Positions 34,739 through 46,712 are shown, counted from the stretch's first letter. The stretch is 64,000 nucleotides of DNA from Sporomusa termitida (GCF_007641255.1 NZ_CP036259.1:3412501-3476500); one strand, 5' to 3'. The notes: generated by a model from the sequence alone, not told the origin. Numbers and translations are program-made.

Positions 34739-35488
34739 CTAAAACTTAACCAGCTTGCTAAAGGAACCGGCCTCCAGGCTGGCGCCCCCTACCAAAGCCC
34801 CGTCAATATCCGGTTTAGCCATAAGTTCAGCAATATTATCAGGTTTGACACTGCCGCCATACTGAATCCGGACCTGCCCGGCGGCAGTTTGCCCAAACCC
34901 GGCGGCTACGGTGCTGCGAATAAAGGCGCATACGGCATTGGCGTCAGCCGCGGAAGCCGTACGGCCGGTACCGATGGCCCAAACCGGCTCATAGGCAATT
35001 ACCAGCTTTGCCACCTGCTCAGCCGTAAGACCGGCCAGGCCGCTGTTGGTCTGCCCGCCCACAACCTGTTCCGTCGCCCCGCTTTCCCGTTCAGCCAGGG
35101 TTTCACCGACGCACAGGATAGGAGTCAGGCCGGCTTTGCAGGCGGCTTTTACTTTTAGATTCACGGTCTGGTCTGTTTCCGCAAAATACTGACGCCGTTC
35201 AGAATGGCCGATAATGACATGAGTGCAGCCAATATCCTTGACCATGCCGGGAGAAACCTCACCGGTAAAAGCCCCCTGGTCTTCCCAGTGCATATTTTGC
35301 GCGCCCAGGCCAATAGCCGACCCGGCCACAACCCCGGCTACCGCCGCCAAGGCGGTAAAGGGGGGACAAATGACAAGCTCAACAGCGGTCGCAGCCTTAG
35401 TCAGAGCCTGCAGCTCCCCGGCCAGAGCAACCGCTTCCCCGGCTGTTTTGTGCATTTTCCAATTGCCGGCAATAATAGGTTTGCGCAT
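34739..35488 (-). CDS. tpiA: triosephosphate isomerase
   Basis: 249 residues. Asn/Lys of NWKMHK near residue 8 binds phosphate, the catalytic His is in VIIGHSERRQ near 95, and the catalytic Glu is in AYEPVWAIGTG near 167, followed by the mobile loop and YGGSVKPDN. All active-site residues are present. It is fourth in the cggR glycolytic operon. Confidence 0.97.
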   Translation of the reverse strand: MRKPIIAGNWKMHKTAGEAVALAGELQALTKAATAVELVICPPFTALAAVAGVVAGSAIGLGAQNMHWEDQGAFTGEVSPGMVKDIGCTHVIIGHSERRQYFAETDQTVNLKVKAACKAGLTPILCVGETLAERESGATEQVVGGQTNSGLAGLTAEQVAKLVIAYEPVWAIGTGRTASAADANAVCAFIRSTVAAGFGQTAAGQVRIQYGGSVKPDNIAELMAKPDIDGALVGGASLEAGSFSKLVKF

Positions 35489-35509
35489 CGTCTCAACTCC
35501 TTACTTTTT

Positions 35510-36697
35510 CTACTTGTCGGCCAGAGCGGCAATTCCCGGCAGTTCCTTGCCTTCCAAAAACTCCAGCGAGGCCCCGCCGCCTGTTGATATGTGCGTAATC
35601 TTACCGGCAAGCTTTAACTTTTCCAGGGCAGCGACAGAGTCGCCGCCGCCGACAATGCTCTTGGCCCCTGAAGCCGCCACCGCCTGCGCTACCGCTTCCG
35701 TGCCAGCAGCGAAAACATCAAACTCAAATACCCCCATGGGGCCGTTCCAGACCACCGTTTGCGCCCCCGTTAACGCGGCCGCAAAGCTGGCCGCACTGGC
35801 CGGACCGATATCGAGCGCCATCCATTCCGCCGGGATCTCAGCCACACCCACCGTTTTCCGGACGGCATCGGCGGCAAACCGGTCGGCCACGACCACATCC
35901 TCCGGCAGCAGCAGGCTGACACCCTTAGCCTTGGCGACTGCCACCAGTTCCCGGGCCAGCTCCAGTTTATCGGCCTCAACCAGCGATTTGCCGGTTTGAT
36001 AGCCCTGGGCTGCCAGGAAGGTATTGGCCATACCGCCGCCAATAATCAGGGTATCCACTTTATGCAGCAGATTTTTAATAACGCCGATTTTATCCGAAAC
36101 CTTGGCGCCGCCGATGATGGCCACAAAGGGCCGGGCCGGGTTGGTAACAGCCTGCCCCAGGAACAGCAGCTCTTTATCCATCAGGAAACCGGATACAGCC
36201 GGAATATATTTAGTGATACCATGCACCGAGGCATGGGCCCGGTGAGAAACGCCAAAGGCGTCATTAACCAGAATGTCCGCCAGGCCGGCAAGCTGCCTGG
36301 CAAAATCAGGATCATTTTTTTCTTCTTCGGCATGAAACCGCAGATTTTCCAGCAGCAGCAGCTGGCCGCCGCCAAGGGCTGCCGTCATTTTTTGGGCTTC
36401 CGGGCCCACGCAGTCGGCAGCAAACCGGACCTCACGGCCAAACAGCAGCTGGGACAGCCTCAGGGCCACAGGTTTAAGGGAAAACTGCGGGGCGACCTTC
36501 CCCTTGGGGCGGCCCAGGTGACTGGCTAAGATAACAGCCGCATTTTTAGACAGTAAATATTCCAGGGTGGGCAGCGTGGCCCGGATGCGGGTATCGTCAG
36601 TTATATTGCCTTCTTTATCCATCGGGACATTGTAGTCTACCCGTACCAGCACCTTCTTGCCGGCCACCCAGATGTCATTCAAACTCTTTTTATTCAT
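35510..36697 (-). CDS. pgk: phosphoglycerate kinase
   Basis: 395 residues. It transfers phosphate from 1,3-bisphosphoglycerate to [23 protein letters not shown] near residue 20 is the substrate-binding motif, SHLGRPKG near 60 supplies basic-patch residues, and [11 protein letters not shown] near 205 and [12 protein letters not shown] near 350 form the nucleotide site. It follows gap by 77 bp; that gap holds a stable hairpin (36730-36762) that may mark an mRNA processing or stability boundary. Confidence 0.97.
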   Translation of the reverse strand: MNKKSLNDIWVAGKKVLVRVDYNVPMDKEGNITDDTRIRATLPTLEYLLSKNAAVILASHLGRPKGKVAPQFSLKPVALRLSQLLFGREVRFAADCVGPEAQKMTAALGGGQLLLLENLRFHAEEEKNDPDFARQLAGLADILVNDAFGVSHRAHASVHGITKYIPAVSGFLMDKELLFLGQAVTNPARPFVAIIGGAKVSDKIGVIKNLLHKVDTLIIGGGMANTFLAAQGYQTGKSLVEADKLELARELVAVAKAKGVSLLLPEDVVVADRFAADAVRKTVGVAEIPAEWMALDIGPASAASFAAALTGAQTVVWNGPMGVFEFDVFAAGTEAVAQAVAASGAKSIVGGGDSVAALEKLKLAGKITHISTGGGASLEFLEGKELPGIAALADK

Positions 36698-36729
36698 GTG
36701 TCATTCCTCCAGTTAGAGCTTAGAGAGAG

Positions 36730-36762
36730 GAAGCAATCCCAAACGCTGTCTGAGATTGCTTC
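36730..36762 (-). other. intercistronic hairpin between gap and pgk
   Basis: GAAGCAATC and GATTGCTTC pair over a 15-nt loop; no T-tract follows on the minus strand. Such hairpins in glycolytic operons can stabilise the upstream gap message. Confidence 0.5.
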
Positions 36763-36774
36763 TTGAAATCAGGG

Positions 36775-38833
<2,059 letters not shown>

Positions 38834-38855
38834 AATCCCCTTTGGGTCGCAAACT

Positions 38856-38881
38856 GTCCCGGTTGAACATATTTTGTCCCG
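38856..38881 (-). promoter_or_regulatory. CggR operator
   Basis: Two CGGGAC half-sites on the minus strand (38881-38876 and 38861-38856) are exactly 20 bp apart, the spacing I recall for the B. subtilis cggR-gapA operator. They lie 23 bp upstream of the chosen cggR start, supporting autoregulation. Confidence 0.75.
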
Positions 38882-38969
38882 TAACGGTAGCAAAATCTCT
38901 GTTTCATGTTAATACTATTCGCCCGGCGTAATGAAATTCCTGCATTTTTAACAAAAATATGGGTTTTTT

Positions 38970-39113
38970 TTACGGAACGCCGGCGGTGGCCACGACCAGG
39001 CCGCCTTCTTTGACAATGCCGGGGATCAAGCCCCGCCCACCGCATTTGTCAGCATTGCCTCGGTATTTTGCGATCCCGGCGCCAATACCGGCTAACACCC
39101 GGCACAACAACAA
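38970..39113 (-). CDS. 47-residue ORF between rpoN and cggR, probably a remnant
   Basis: TTG at 39113 opens a frame reading MLLCRVLAGIGAGIAKYRGN and ending GLVVATAGVP. The composition is protein-like, but the start overlaps the rpoN terminator and the codon is weak. It may be the C-terminal remnant of a lost gene. Confidence 0.25.
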   Translation of the reverse strand: MLLCRVLAGIGAGIAKYRGNADKCGGRGLIPGIVKEGGLVVATAGVP

Positions 39114-39151
39114 ATAAAAAGACCTCTAACAGAACCGCAGTGCAGTTAGAG
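39114..39151 (-). terminator. terminator of rpoN
   Basis: On the minus strand CTCTAAC pairs with GTTAGAG and is followed by GTCTTTTTATTT. Confidence 0.75.
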
Positions 39152-39169
39152 ATCTAAATATTCACAACA

Positions 39170-40594
39170 TTAATGTCTTTTGCGCCTGCTTGAGGCCGGA
39201 ATCGTCAGCTCCTCCCGGTATTTAGCGACTGTCCGGCGCGAAACCATAATCCCCTTGCCGTTTAAGAGATCGCTTAACGCCTGATCACTTAAGGGCTGTT
39301 TCGGATTTTCGGCAACAATAAGCTCTTTGAGTTCCTGCTTGACCCGGCTGGCGGAAATATCCTCGCCCCCGGTACTTTGCAGACCGGCAGTAAAAAAAGT
39401 ATTCATGCCAAATACCCCATGGGGAGTACAGACATACTTGTTGGCAGTGGCCCTGCTCACTGTTGATTCGTGAACGCCAATCTGTTCGGCCACTTTTTTC
39501 ATCGTCAATGGCCGCAAAAACTTGGGGCCGTGGTCAAAAAAATCGCGCTGGAGGCTAATAATAGCTTCAGTCACGTTATATAAGGTACGGCGACGCTGTT
39601 CAATACTTTTTATCAGCCAGACAGCCGCATGGATCCGGCCTTCGACATATTTGCGGGCATCAGTGTCGGCTTCGCGGACAATTTGCCGATAATAAGGATT
39701 GATTGACAACTGCGGCACATGATTGTCGTTAATAAGAATGACATACTCGCCATTAAGGCGCTCAATCGAAACATCGGGGGTAATATAGCCAGGCTGACCG
39801 CCCCCGAAAGCCCGGCCTGGTTTCGGATCAAGCGTCCGGATAATATCAACGGCCTGCTGTACTTCGTGAGGAGTACAATGCAGCTTGTCTGCAATTTGTT
39901 TATAGCGGCCGCATGCCACCTGATCAAGATGTTCGGCGATAATTGCCTTAACCAGGTGGATCTCCGGACCCGGCGTCTGCTGCGCCAGCTGGAGCAATAG
40001 GCATTCCTGCAGGTTGCGCGCCCCTACCCCCAGCGGGTCAAAGGTTTGAATAATTGCAAGAACATCCTCCGCACACTCCCCGGCAACCCCTAGCCGGGCT
40101 GCTGCTTCCGCCAGTGTACCGCATAAATAGCCATTATCATCAATACTGCCGATCAGGTATCTGCCGACTGTAAGATGAATTGGTTCAAACACAGCAAAAT
40201 GCAGCTGCATTTCCAGATAATCCTGTAATGATACCGTCTGGGCATCAGCCACTTCCCGGGCCTGGGTCGGCTCCGACATCCCGGCCTGACTACCGCCGGC
40301 TACCGGTGTACCGCCCAGCAGATATTCAATCCAGCCATCAGCCTCAGGCTGATTGTCATATTCGGCACCGGTTGGCTCCGGCACCGCCGGTAACTCGTCG
40401 CCATTCTCCTGCTCATTTTCATTTTCATTATAGTTGGCATCAGCCTCAAGCACCGGGTTTTCCAACAGTTCTTTGCCCACCAAAGCCGCCAATTCCATGG
40501 ATGGAAGTTGCAGAATGGCAATTGCCTGGCGTAATTGAGGAGTCATAATTAGTTTTTGTGTTGTTTCTAATTTAAGTCCATAGTCTAACTGCAC
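39170..40594 (-). CDS. rpoN: RNA polymerase sigma-54 factor
   Basis: 474 residues. The N-terminal Gln/Leu-rich region I (LETTQKLIMTPQLRQAIAIL) contacts enhancer-binding proteins, an acidic linker follows, then the core-binding domain. The helix-turn-helix is around VAEQIGVHESTVSRATANKY, and the RpoN box SRRTVAKYREEL is near the C-terminus. Sigma-54 needs an AAA+ activator and usually controls nitrogen, hydrogenase or catabolic genes. It lies immediately upstream of cggR but is separated by a terminator. Confidence 0.97.
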   Translation of the reverse strand: MQLDYGLKLETTQKLIMTPQLRQAIAILQLPSMELAALVGKELLENPVLEADANYNENENEQENGDELPAVPEPTGAEYDNQPEADGWIEYLLGGTPVAGGSQAGMSEPTQAREVADAQTVSLQDYLEMQLHFAVFEPIHLTVGRYLIGSIDDNGYLCGTLAEAAARLGVAGECAEDVLAIIQTFDPLGVGARNLQECLLLQLAQQTPGPEIHLVKAIIAEHLDQVACGRYKQIADKLHCTPHEVQQAVDIIRTLDPKPGRAFGGGQPGYITPDVSIERLNGEYVILINDNHVPQLSINPYYRQIVREADTDARKYVEGRIHAAVWLIKSIEQRRRTLYNVTEAIISLQRDFFDHGPKFLRPLTMKKVAEQIGVHESTVSRATANKYVCTPHGVFGMNTFFTAGLQSTGGEDISASRVKQELKELIVAENPKQPLSDQALSDLLNGKGIMVSRRTVAKYREELTIPASSRRKRH

Positions 40595-40679
40595 ACCTGT
40601 TAACCCTCCCCCTGTGGCATCCGGCAGACCTTTTGCCTGCCCCTATACCATAATAATATGACAAGCATTAGAAAATATG

Positions 40680-41696
40680 TCAGCAGATCCGCGGTAATTG
40701 TTCGCCTGACAACATATCTAAGAGGCGAAGTCCGCCCACGGTAGTCCTGAGCGCCACCTGCCCTGCCGGCTGGGCGGTTACAGACCCAATCACCCGGGCC
40801 GCGGCCGCCAGCGGGTTTTGCCGCAATATCGTCAGAACTTTTCCACTATACTCTTTTTCGACAATAAATACGACTTTTCCTTCATTGGCAAGATATAAAG
40901 GATCAAATCCCAGTAATTCACAGACAGCCTGCACTTCCGGCCGCACCGGCAGTGTATTTTCTTCCAGGATCATGCCCACGCCGGCCTCGGCGGCAATCTC
41001 ATTAAGCGTGGTTGCCAGCCCGCCCCGGGTAGGGTCACGGAGCATCGCCACCTGCGGCACTGCGGTCAGCACCGCCGCCACCAGCTGGTTGAGCGGGGCG
41101 CAGTCACTGGCAATTGCCGCCGGCAGCGTTAGACCGTGCCGCTCACTCATAACCGCCACGGCATGATCGCCGAGATAGCCGCTGACAATGATATCCTGAC
41201 CGGGTTTAACACCGGGTGCGCCAATGTTGACACCAGGCAGCAGGACGCCAATCCCGGCCGTGTTAATATAAATGCCGTCCACAGCTCCTTTTTCCACAAC
41301 CTTGGTATCACCGGTAACAATCGTTACCCCGGCCGCCACTGCCATTTGGCGCATCGATTCGACAATTAACGTCAGCTCAGACAATAACAGACCTTCTTCC
41401 AGAATAAAGCCGGCGCTCAGATACGCGGCCTGGGCACCGCACATCGCTAAATCATTAACGGTGCCGCATACCGCTAACTTGCCGATATTGCCGCCGGGAA
41501 AAAACCGGGGCTTAACCACATAGCTGTCGGTTGTAAAGGCCAGGCGGGTACCGCCTACATCCAGCCGGGCCCCGTCGTGGAGCTCACTCAGGGCCGGATT
41601 GGCAAAGGCCGGCAGCATAATATTCCTGATTAGCTCATGACTGAGACGGCCGCCACTGCCATGGCCCAGTAAAATGCGTTTCTCCCGGTTATTCAC
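40680..41696 (-). CDS. hypE: hydrogenase maturation protein HypE
   Basis: About 338 residues of the PurM-like ATPase fold. It starts MNNREKRILLGHGSGGRLSH; the glycine-rich phosphate loop HGSGG is intact. The protein ends PRIC: the C-terminal cysteine receives the carbamoyl group from HypF and is dehydrated to thiocyanate, the source of the iron cyanide ligand. GTG at 41696 is chosen because it overlaps the hypD end with ggacggtgg upstream. It is the last gene of hypF-C-D-E. Confidence 0.95.
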   Translation of the reverse strand: MNNREKRILLGHGSGGRLSHELIRNIMLPAFANPALSELHDGARLDVGGTRLAFTTDSYVVKPRFFPGGNIGKLAVCGTVNDLAMCGAQAAYLSAGFILEEGLLLSELTLIVESMRQMAVAAGVTIVTGDTKVVEKGAVDGIYINTAGIGVLLPGVNIGAPGVKPGQDIIVSGYLGDHAVAVMSERHGLTLPAAIASDCAPLNQLVAAVLTAVPQVAMLRDPTRGGLATTLNEIAAEAGVGMILEENTLPVRPEVQAVCELLGFDPLYLANEGKVVFIVEKEYSGKVLTILRQNPLAAAARVIGSVTAQPAGQVALRTTVGGLRLLDMLSGEQLPRIC

Positions 41697-42786
41697 AGCT
41701 CCACCGTCCTTGCCCGTATTTATACCAGGCGGCACAGGCCCCTTCGACAGAAACCATGCACGCCCCCACCGGCTGCTCCGGGGTGCAGTGCCGGCCGAAG
41801 CAAGGGCAGGCCGGCGGAGTAATCAAGCCGCGCAGCACCTCGCCGCAACGGCAGCCGGCCGGTTCCCGTGACCCGGCAACCGTCAGCGGCAGCGCCGCTT
41901 GGGCGTCAAACCGCCGGAAAGCTGCCGTTAATTCCAAGCCTGAACCGGCAATCTCGCCAAACCCCCGCCAGCCGGTACCGGCCGGCTGATACACCTGATC
42001 CAGTATGTCCCTGGCCGCCGGATTGCCTTCAGTCTTAACCACCCGCCGGTATTGATTCTGCAGTTCAGCCTGCCCCTGCTGCAGCTGCTGCAGGAGCATG
42101 TAAATACCCTGGAGAATATCAAGCGCCTCGAAGCCGGTAACCACGGCCGGCACCCCAAATTGCCCGGCAACAAAACGGTAGGGTTCCAGACCGCTGATGG
42201 CAGCGGTATGTCCGGGCAGCAAAAAACCATCAACCTTGGTTGCCGGTGTGGCTAAAATGGCCTTAAGGGCCGGCGGCACCAATTTGTGGGCCGACAGGAC
42301 AAAGAAATTAGTCAGGCCCTGTTTGTCGGCCTGAAGGATAGTGGCCGCTGCCGTCGGGGCAGTGGTCTCAAAGCCGACAGCCAGAAAGATAACCGCCTGG
42401 CCGGGATTATCCCTGGCAATAGCCAGACTGTCCAGGGCCGAGTAGACAATACGGATATCGGCGCCACAGGCCTTTTCCGCCATTAAACTGGACTCTGAGC
42501 CCGGCACCCTGAGCATGTCGCCAAAGGTGGTAATAATTGTACCCGGGCGGCGGCTGTAGGCAATGGCCGTATCCAGATATTCATTAGGGGTCACGCACAC
42601 CGGACAGCCGGGACCGCTGACCAGTTCAACAGCCGCCGGCAGCAGCTGCCGGATACCGGCCCGAAAAATGGCAACCGTATGGGTGCCGCACACCTCCATA
42701 AGCCGTACCGGCCGGGTAGCCAGACAGGTTATGCCGTCAGTGAAAAAACGGGCGGCACGGGCTGTTTCTTCAGCTGTCAGCAGCAT
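41689..42786 (-). CDS. hypD: hydrogenase maturation protein HypD
   Basis: About 365 residues. Conserved cysteines are seen in MEVCGTHTVAIFRAG, SGPGCPVCVTP and the C-terminal 4Fe-4S site (CRCGEVLRG ... CPCFGRHC ... GACMVSVEGACAAWYKY). HypD forms a complex with HypC and assembles Fe(CN)2CO. The ATG at 42786 overlaps hypC; longer in-frame starts would run far into hypC. Confidence 0.95.
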   Translation of the reverse strand: MLLTAEETARAARFFTDGITCLATRPVRLMEVCGTHTVAIFRAGIRQLLPAAVELVSGPGCPVCVTPNEYLDTAIAYSRRPGTIITTFGDMLRVPGSESSLMAEKACGADIRIVYSALDSLAIARDNPGQAVIFLAVGFETTAPTAAATILQADKQGLTNFFVLSAHKLVPPALKAILATPATKVDGFLLPGHTAAISGLEPYRFVAGQFGVPAVVTGFEALDILQGIYMLLQQLQQGQAELQNQYRRVVKTEGNPAARDILDQVYQPAGTGWRGFGEIAGSGLELTAAFRRFDAQAALPLTVAGSREPAGCRCGEVLRGLITPPACPCFGRHCTPEQPVGACMVSVEGACAAWYKYGQGRWSCE

Positions 42787-42997
42787 ACTGATCCAACTCC
42801 TTAAACAATGCCAGCGTCCGCCGGGCCTCTTCCTCATCAATCGCCTGAATCGCAAAACCGGCGTGAACCAGTACATAATCGCCCACTGCCGCCTCCGGCA
42901 GCAGCATGATGCTGACCTGACGGGTTACGCCGCTAATCTCCACCGTGGCCATATATTCTGTTCGTTCAATAATTTTGGCAGGAACAGCCAGACACAT
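42770..42997 (-). CDS. hypC: hydrogenase maturation chaperone HypC
   Basis: 75 residues starting MCLAVPAKI; the Cys2 after processing binds the iron centre. The beta-barrel segment QVSIMLLPEAAVGDYVLVHAG and the helical tail are typical. The start overlaps the hypF stop region and its stop overlaps hypD, a tightly coupled hypFCDE order. Confidence 0.95.
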   Translation of the reverse strand: MCLAVPAKIIERTEYMATVEISGVTRQVSIMLLPEAAVGDYVLVHAGFAIQAIDEEEARRTLALFKELDQYAADS

Positions 42998-42999
42998 AT

Positions 43000-45270
43000 T
43001 CACCGGCTCCTTTCCCCGGCAATCACCGCCTGGCCGAGGGCCAGGCCGCCGTCATTCGGCGGCGTTTGCCGGTGTAGATATACTGTAAGCTCATATTGCG
43101 CGAGCATTCCGATAACTTGAGTCAATAGAGTAAGGTTTTGAAAAACGCCGCCGCTTAAAGCGACCGCTTTGATGCCGGTGGTCCTGCTGATCGCTGCCAC
43201 CAGCTCGCAGGTGGCGGCAGCCAGGGTAGTATGAAAATCCGCCGCCAGCTGCTGTATGGGCAGCCCTTTTATCATTGCCTGGCACAACTCGGCAAACACC
43301 GGCTTAAAATCCAGTATCCGCAGCTCCCCGGCCTTACTGACGTCATAGGGCAGCACCCGTCCGGCCGCCCCCCGGGCGGCAAGTTCAAGCTCCACCGCCG
43401 CCTGGCCTTCATAGTTAATACTCTGCCTGATGCCCAGCAGCGCCGCCGCAGCATCAAACAGCCGGCCGGCCCCTGAGGACAGCGGTGTGTTAAGGCCCTG
43501 GCCGGCAGCCGCCAGTACCAGCGGCCAGCCTGACGGCAGCCTATGCACAAACGGTAGCGGCAGCTCGACAAACTGCGGGCCGTACAGCGCCTGCAACAGC
43601 CAGACAGCCAGCCGCCACGGCTCTTTGATGGCTTTGGCCCCGCCCGGCAGCGGCAGGCAGGCCAGATGACCCAGCCGGCGGTAGCCGGTTAAGTCGGCTA
43701 CCAGAAATTCACCGCCCCACAGGGTACCGTCCGGACCATAGCCGGTGCCGTCAAAAGCCACGCCGATAACCGGCCCGGTCAGCCGGTGCTCGGCCATAAC
43801 AGCGGCAATATGGGCATGATGATGCTGCACGGCCACACTGGGCAACGCCAGGGTGGCGGCATACTTTGTTGACAAATAGTCAGGATGCAGGTCATGGGCC
43901 ACCACCCGGGGCGCAACATTAAGCAATTTTTGCCAATGCAGAATCGCCGCCATATAGGCCTGATAGGTCGGCACATTCGCCAGATCGCCGGCGTGAGCAC
44001 TCATAAAAGCCTGCTGGCCGCGGGTCAGGCAAAAGGTGTTTTTGAGCTCACCGCCCACCGCCAGCAGCGGCGGCAGTGCCCGCCCCAGTCTGACCGGCGC
44101 CGGCACATACCCCCGGCTGCGGCGCAGGAAATAGGGCTGATCCAATACGGTTCTAACCACCGAATCATCGGCCTGACAGTAAATATCCCGGTTATGAACA
44201 AGAAAATAGTCGGCAATACCCTTCAGCCGGGCGGCAGCATCGGCATCTTCATGGGCAATGGGCTCGTCGCTGACATTGCCGCTGGTCATAACCCAGAGAT
44301 CACCTGCCGCCAGCAGCAGGGTATGGGCCGGGGCATACGGCAGCATGCAGCCCACATACGGATTCCCCGGTGCAATCATCTCCGCCAGATCATAGCCTGC
44401 AGCCTTGGGCAGCAGCACAATCGGCCGCGCCGCACTGACCAGCAGCCGTTCATCGGCGGCCGACACCCGGCAGCGGGCTTTGATCGCCGCCAGACTGCCG
44501 GCCATAACGGCAAACGGCTTATCTTCCCGGACCTTGCGCCTGCGCAGCCGTTCCACCGCTGCACCGTCAAAGGCGTTAACCGCCAGGTGATAGCCGCCAA
44601 TGCCCTTGATGGCCAGGATGGCGCCGGTGGCAATCAGCCGGCCGGCAGCCGCAAAGACGTCCTGTGCGGCCGGGGCGGCCGGCTGGCCCTCCCGGTCCAG
44701 CAAGCGATACTGGGGACCGCACACCGGACAGGCATTCGGCTGGGCATGAAAACGCCGGTTGGCCGGGTTGTCATACTCAGCCTGACAGGCCGGACACATG
44801 GCAAACCGGCGCATTGTCGTCGCCCGGCGGTCATAGGGAATATCCTCAATAATGGTATAACGGGGGCCGCAATCGGTGCAATTGATAAACGGATAACGGT
44901 ACCGCCGGTCTTCCGGGTCCAGCAATTCCCGGCGGCAGCTGGCACAGGTGGCAACATCAGGCGAAACCAGCGCAGTCTTCGCGGCGCCGTCAGCACTGGC
45001 TCTGATGGCAAAGCCTGTATACCCCTGCGGCGCCCCGGGCCGGACCGCAACCGACTCAATGACGGCCAGGGGCGGCGCCTGGTCCTGCAAGGCCGTAATA
45101 AAGGCGGTAAGCCGGTCCCCGGCCGCTTCGGCGGCAATGTCAACCCCGCTGGCATCATTGGCAACCCAGCCGGTTACGCCATAGCGGCCGGCCAGATTAT
45201 AAACAAAGGGGCGGAACCCCACCCCCTGCACAATACCGGTTATATGAATATGAACAGCTGCACACCTCAT
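43000..45270 (-). CDS. hypF: carbamoyltransferase HypF
   Basis: 756 residues. The N-terminal acylphosphatase domain is ITGIVQGVGFRPFVYNLA near residue 10; two zinc fingers follow (CASCRRELLDPE, CTDCGPRYTI, CPACQAEYDNP, CPVCGPQY between about 105 and 185), then a YrdC-like domain (AIKGIGGYHLAVNA near 220) and a Kae1-like domain (VQHHHAHIAAVMAEH near 475). HypF makes carbamoyl-adenylate and loads HypE. All parts are intact. It starts 25 bp after the radical-SAM gene. Confidence 0.96.
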   Translation of the reverse strand: MRCAAVHIHITGIVQGVGFRPFVYNLAGRYGVTGWVANDASGVDIAAEAAGDRLTAFITALQDQAPPLAVIESVAVRPGAPQGYTGFAIRASADGAAKTALVSPDVATCASCRRELLDPEDRRYRYPFINCTDCGPRYTIIEDIPYDRRATTMRRFAMCPACQAEYDNPANRRFHAQPNACPVCGPQYRLLDREGQPAAPAAQDVFAAAGRLIATGAILAIKGIGGYHLAVNAFDGAAVERLRRRKVREDKPFAVMAGSLAAIKARCRVSAADERLLVSAARPIVLLPKAAGYDLAEMIAPGNPYVGCMLPYAPAHTLLLAAGDLWVMTSGNVSDEPIAHEDADAAARLKGIADYFLVHNRDIYCQADDSVVRTVLDQPYFLRRSRGYVPAPVRLGRALPPLLAVGGELKNTFCLTRGQQAFMSAHAGDLANVPTYQAYMAAILHWQKLLNVAPRVVAHDLHPDYLSTKYAATLALPSVAVQHHHAHIAAVMAEHRLTGPVIGVAFDGTGYGPDGTLWGGEFLVADLTGYRRLGHLACLPLPGGAKAIKEPWRLAVWLLQALYGPQFVELPLPFVHRLPSGWPLVLAAAGQGLNTPLSSGAGRLFDAAAALLGIRQSINYEGQAAVELELAARGAAGRVLPYDVSKAGELRILDFKPVFAELCQAMIKGLPIQQLAADFHTTLAAATCELVAAISRTTGIKAVALSGGVFQNLTLLTQVIGMLAQYELTVYLHRQTPPNDGGLALGQAVIAGERSR

Positions 45271-45295
45271 ATACGAAACTCCTTAGCGTTAAGCT

Positions 45296-46660
45296 TCAGT
45301 CCGCCGGCTTCTGACAGGCAACCGCCAGTTTGGCCTGGATCATAATTGCACATTCCAGCCGTTTTTTCTGCAATTCACAACCCAGCTCATACGGTTTCAG
45401 CAGGTCGTTGTGGAACAAATCAGCGTTGGCATGACAGCCGCCGCTGCAATAAAACCGCGCCCAGCACTCACGGCAGGACGGTTTATTCAACACATGGGCC
45501 TGCCGGAATTTTACCGGCAGCGCACTGTTTACGACTCCTGTATCTATATTGCCCAGCTTATATTCATCCCGCCCCACAAACTGATGGCAGGGATAAAGAT
45601 CGCCTGCCGGCGTTACGGCGAAATACTCATGGCCGGCGCCACAACCGCTCAGGCGTTTGGCCACACAGGGACCATTGCTTAAATCCAGGTTAAAATGGAA
45701 AAAGTCGAACCCCCTGCCGGCCAGCTTGCGCTCCAGATATTCCACGGCCAGTTGTTCATATTGGCGGTAGAGCTCCGGCAGGTGCGCTGCCGTCAGTTCG
45801 TAAGCAGCGTCTTTCGCCACCACCGGCTCCACCGACAGCTGACTGAACCCGAGCTCGGCCATGGACAGTACATCGGCCGCAAAGTCGAGATTGTAAGCAG
45901 TAAACGTGCCCCGCAGATAATAGTTCTGGTCGCCGCGGGCGTCGGCAACCTGCTTACAGCGCTTAACCACCAGATCATAGCTGCCGCTGCCGTTAACACA
46001 GGGACGCATCCGGTCATGCGTTGCCGCCCGTCCGTCCAGGCTGAGCACCAGGCTGATTTGATTTTCGTTTAAATATTCAATCAGCGGCTCTGTCAGCAAC
46101 AGGGCATTTGTCGTCAGCGTCAGCTTGAACACCTTGCCGGTTTCCGCCTCCCGCTGCCGCACATAGCTGACAACATGACGGACCGTATCCATATTCAGCA
46201 GCGGCTCGCCGCCAAAGAAATCCAGTTCGCAATTACGGCGCCGGCCGCTGCCCGCAATAATAAAATCAACCGCCTTTTCCCCAATCTCCCGGGACATGAG
46301 CCCCCGGGCCCGGCCAAAATCACCGGTGCCCGCAAAGCAGTAGCCACAGCGCAGATTGCAGTCATGGGCCACATGCAGGCATAAGGATTTAACCAGCGGC
46401 TGTTCACTAAAAGTCAGCGGTACCGTCAGTTCCGGGGAAAATAGCTGCCCGGCCTGTACCAGCTCCGCCAGCTCGGCTACCGCTTCCCTCACCGCCGCCG
46501 GCGCATAGGCAGGCTGGAGGGCGGCAACAGCCTGCTCAGCGTTCGCACCGTCATAAATATCCAGTATATCATACGCCAGCTTATCGACAAGATGGACGGC
46601 GCCGCTATTAATATCAAGTACAATATAGAGACCGTTTAGATAGAACTTATGAACCTGCAT
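45296..46660 (-). CDS. radical-SAM SCIFF maturase (SPASM domain)
   Basis: 454 residues. The radical SAM motif is CNLRCGYC near residue 97, with C-terminal SPASM clusters in CAVTP-type context (GCGAGHEYFAVTPAGDLYPC and CRECWARFYCSGGCHANA) near 360-415. The N-terminal 80 residues resemble a RiPP-recognition domain. It introduces Cys alpha-carbon thioether cross-links into the SCIFF peptide encoded directly upstream at 46751-46891. The ATG at 46660 (MQVHKFYLNGLYIVLD) has an agaggaag ribosome site. It is followed by hypF, probably an independent unit. Confidence 0.92.
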   Translation of the reverse strand: MQVHKFYLNGLYIVLDINSGAVHLVDKLAYDILDIYDGANAEQAVAALQPAYAPAAVREAVAELAELVQAGQLFSPELTVPLTFSEQPLVKSLCLHVAHDCNLRCGYCFAGTGDFGRARGLMSREIGEKAVDFIIAGSGRRRNCELDFFGGEPLLNMDTVRHVVSYVRQREAETGKVFKLTLTTNALLLTEPLIEYLNENQISLVLSLDGRAATHDRMRPCVNGSGSYDLVVKRCKQVADARGDQNYYLRGTFTAYNLDFAADVLSMAELGFSQLSVEPVVAKDAAYELTAAHLPELYRQYEQLAVEYLERKLAGRGFDFFHFNLDLSNGPCVAKRLSGCGAGHEYFAVTPAGDLYPCHQFVGRDEYKLGNIDTGVVNSALPVKFRQAHVLNKPSCRECWARFYCSGGCHANADLFHNDLLKPYELGCELQKKRLECAIMIQAKLAVACQKPAD

Positions 46661-46712
46661 TGATCTTCCTCTTTCTACCGGCGACGTCTTAAAAATGCCG
46701 CTCCAAAAATAC

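Noticed and set aside
43885-45345. 486-codon plus-strand ORF opposite hypF
   Set aside because: It is an antisense shadow caused by GC-rich codon use in hypF, with biased composition and no ribosome site. hypF on the minus strand has all its domains.
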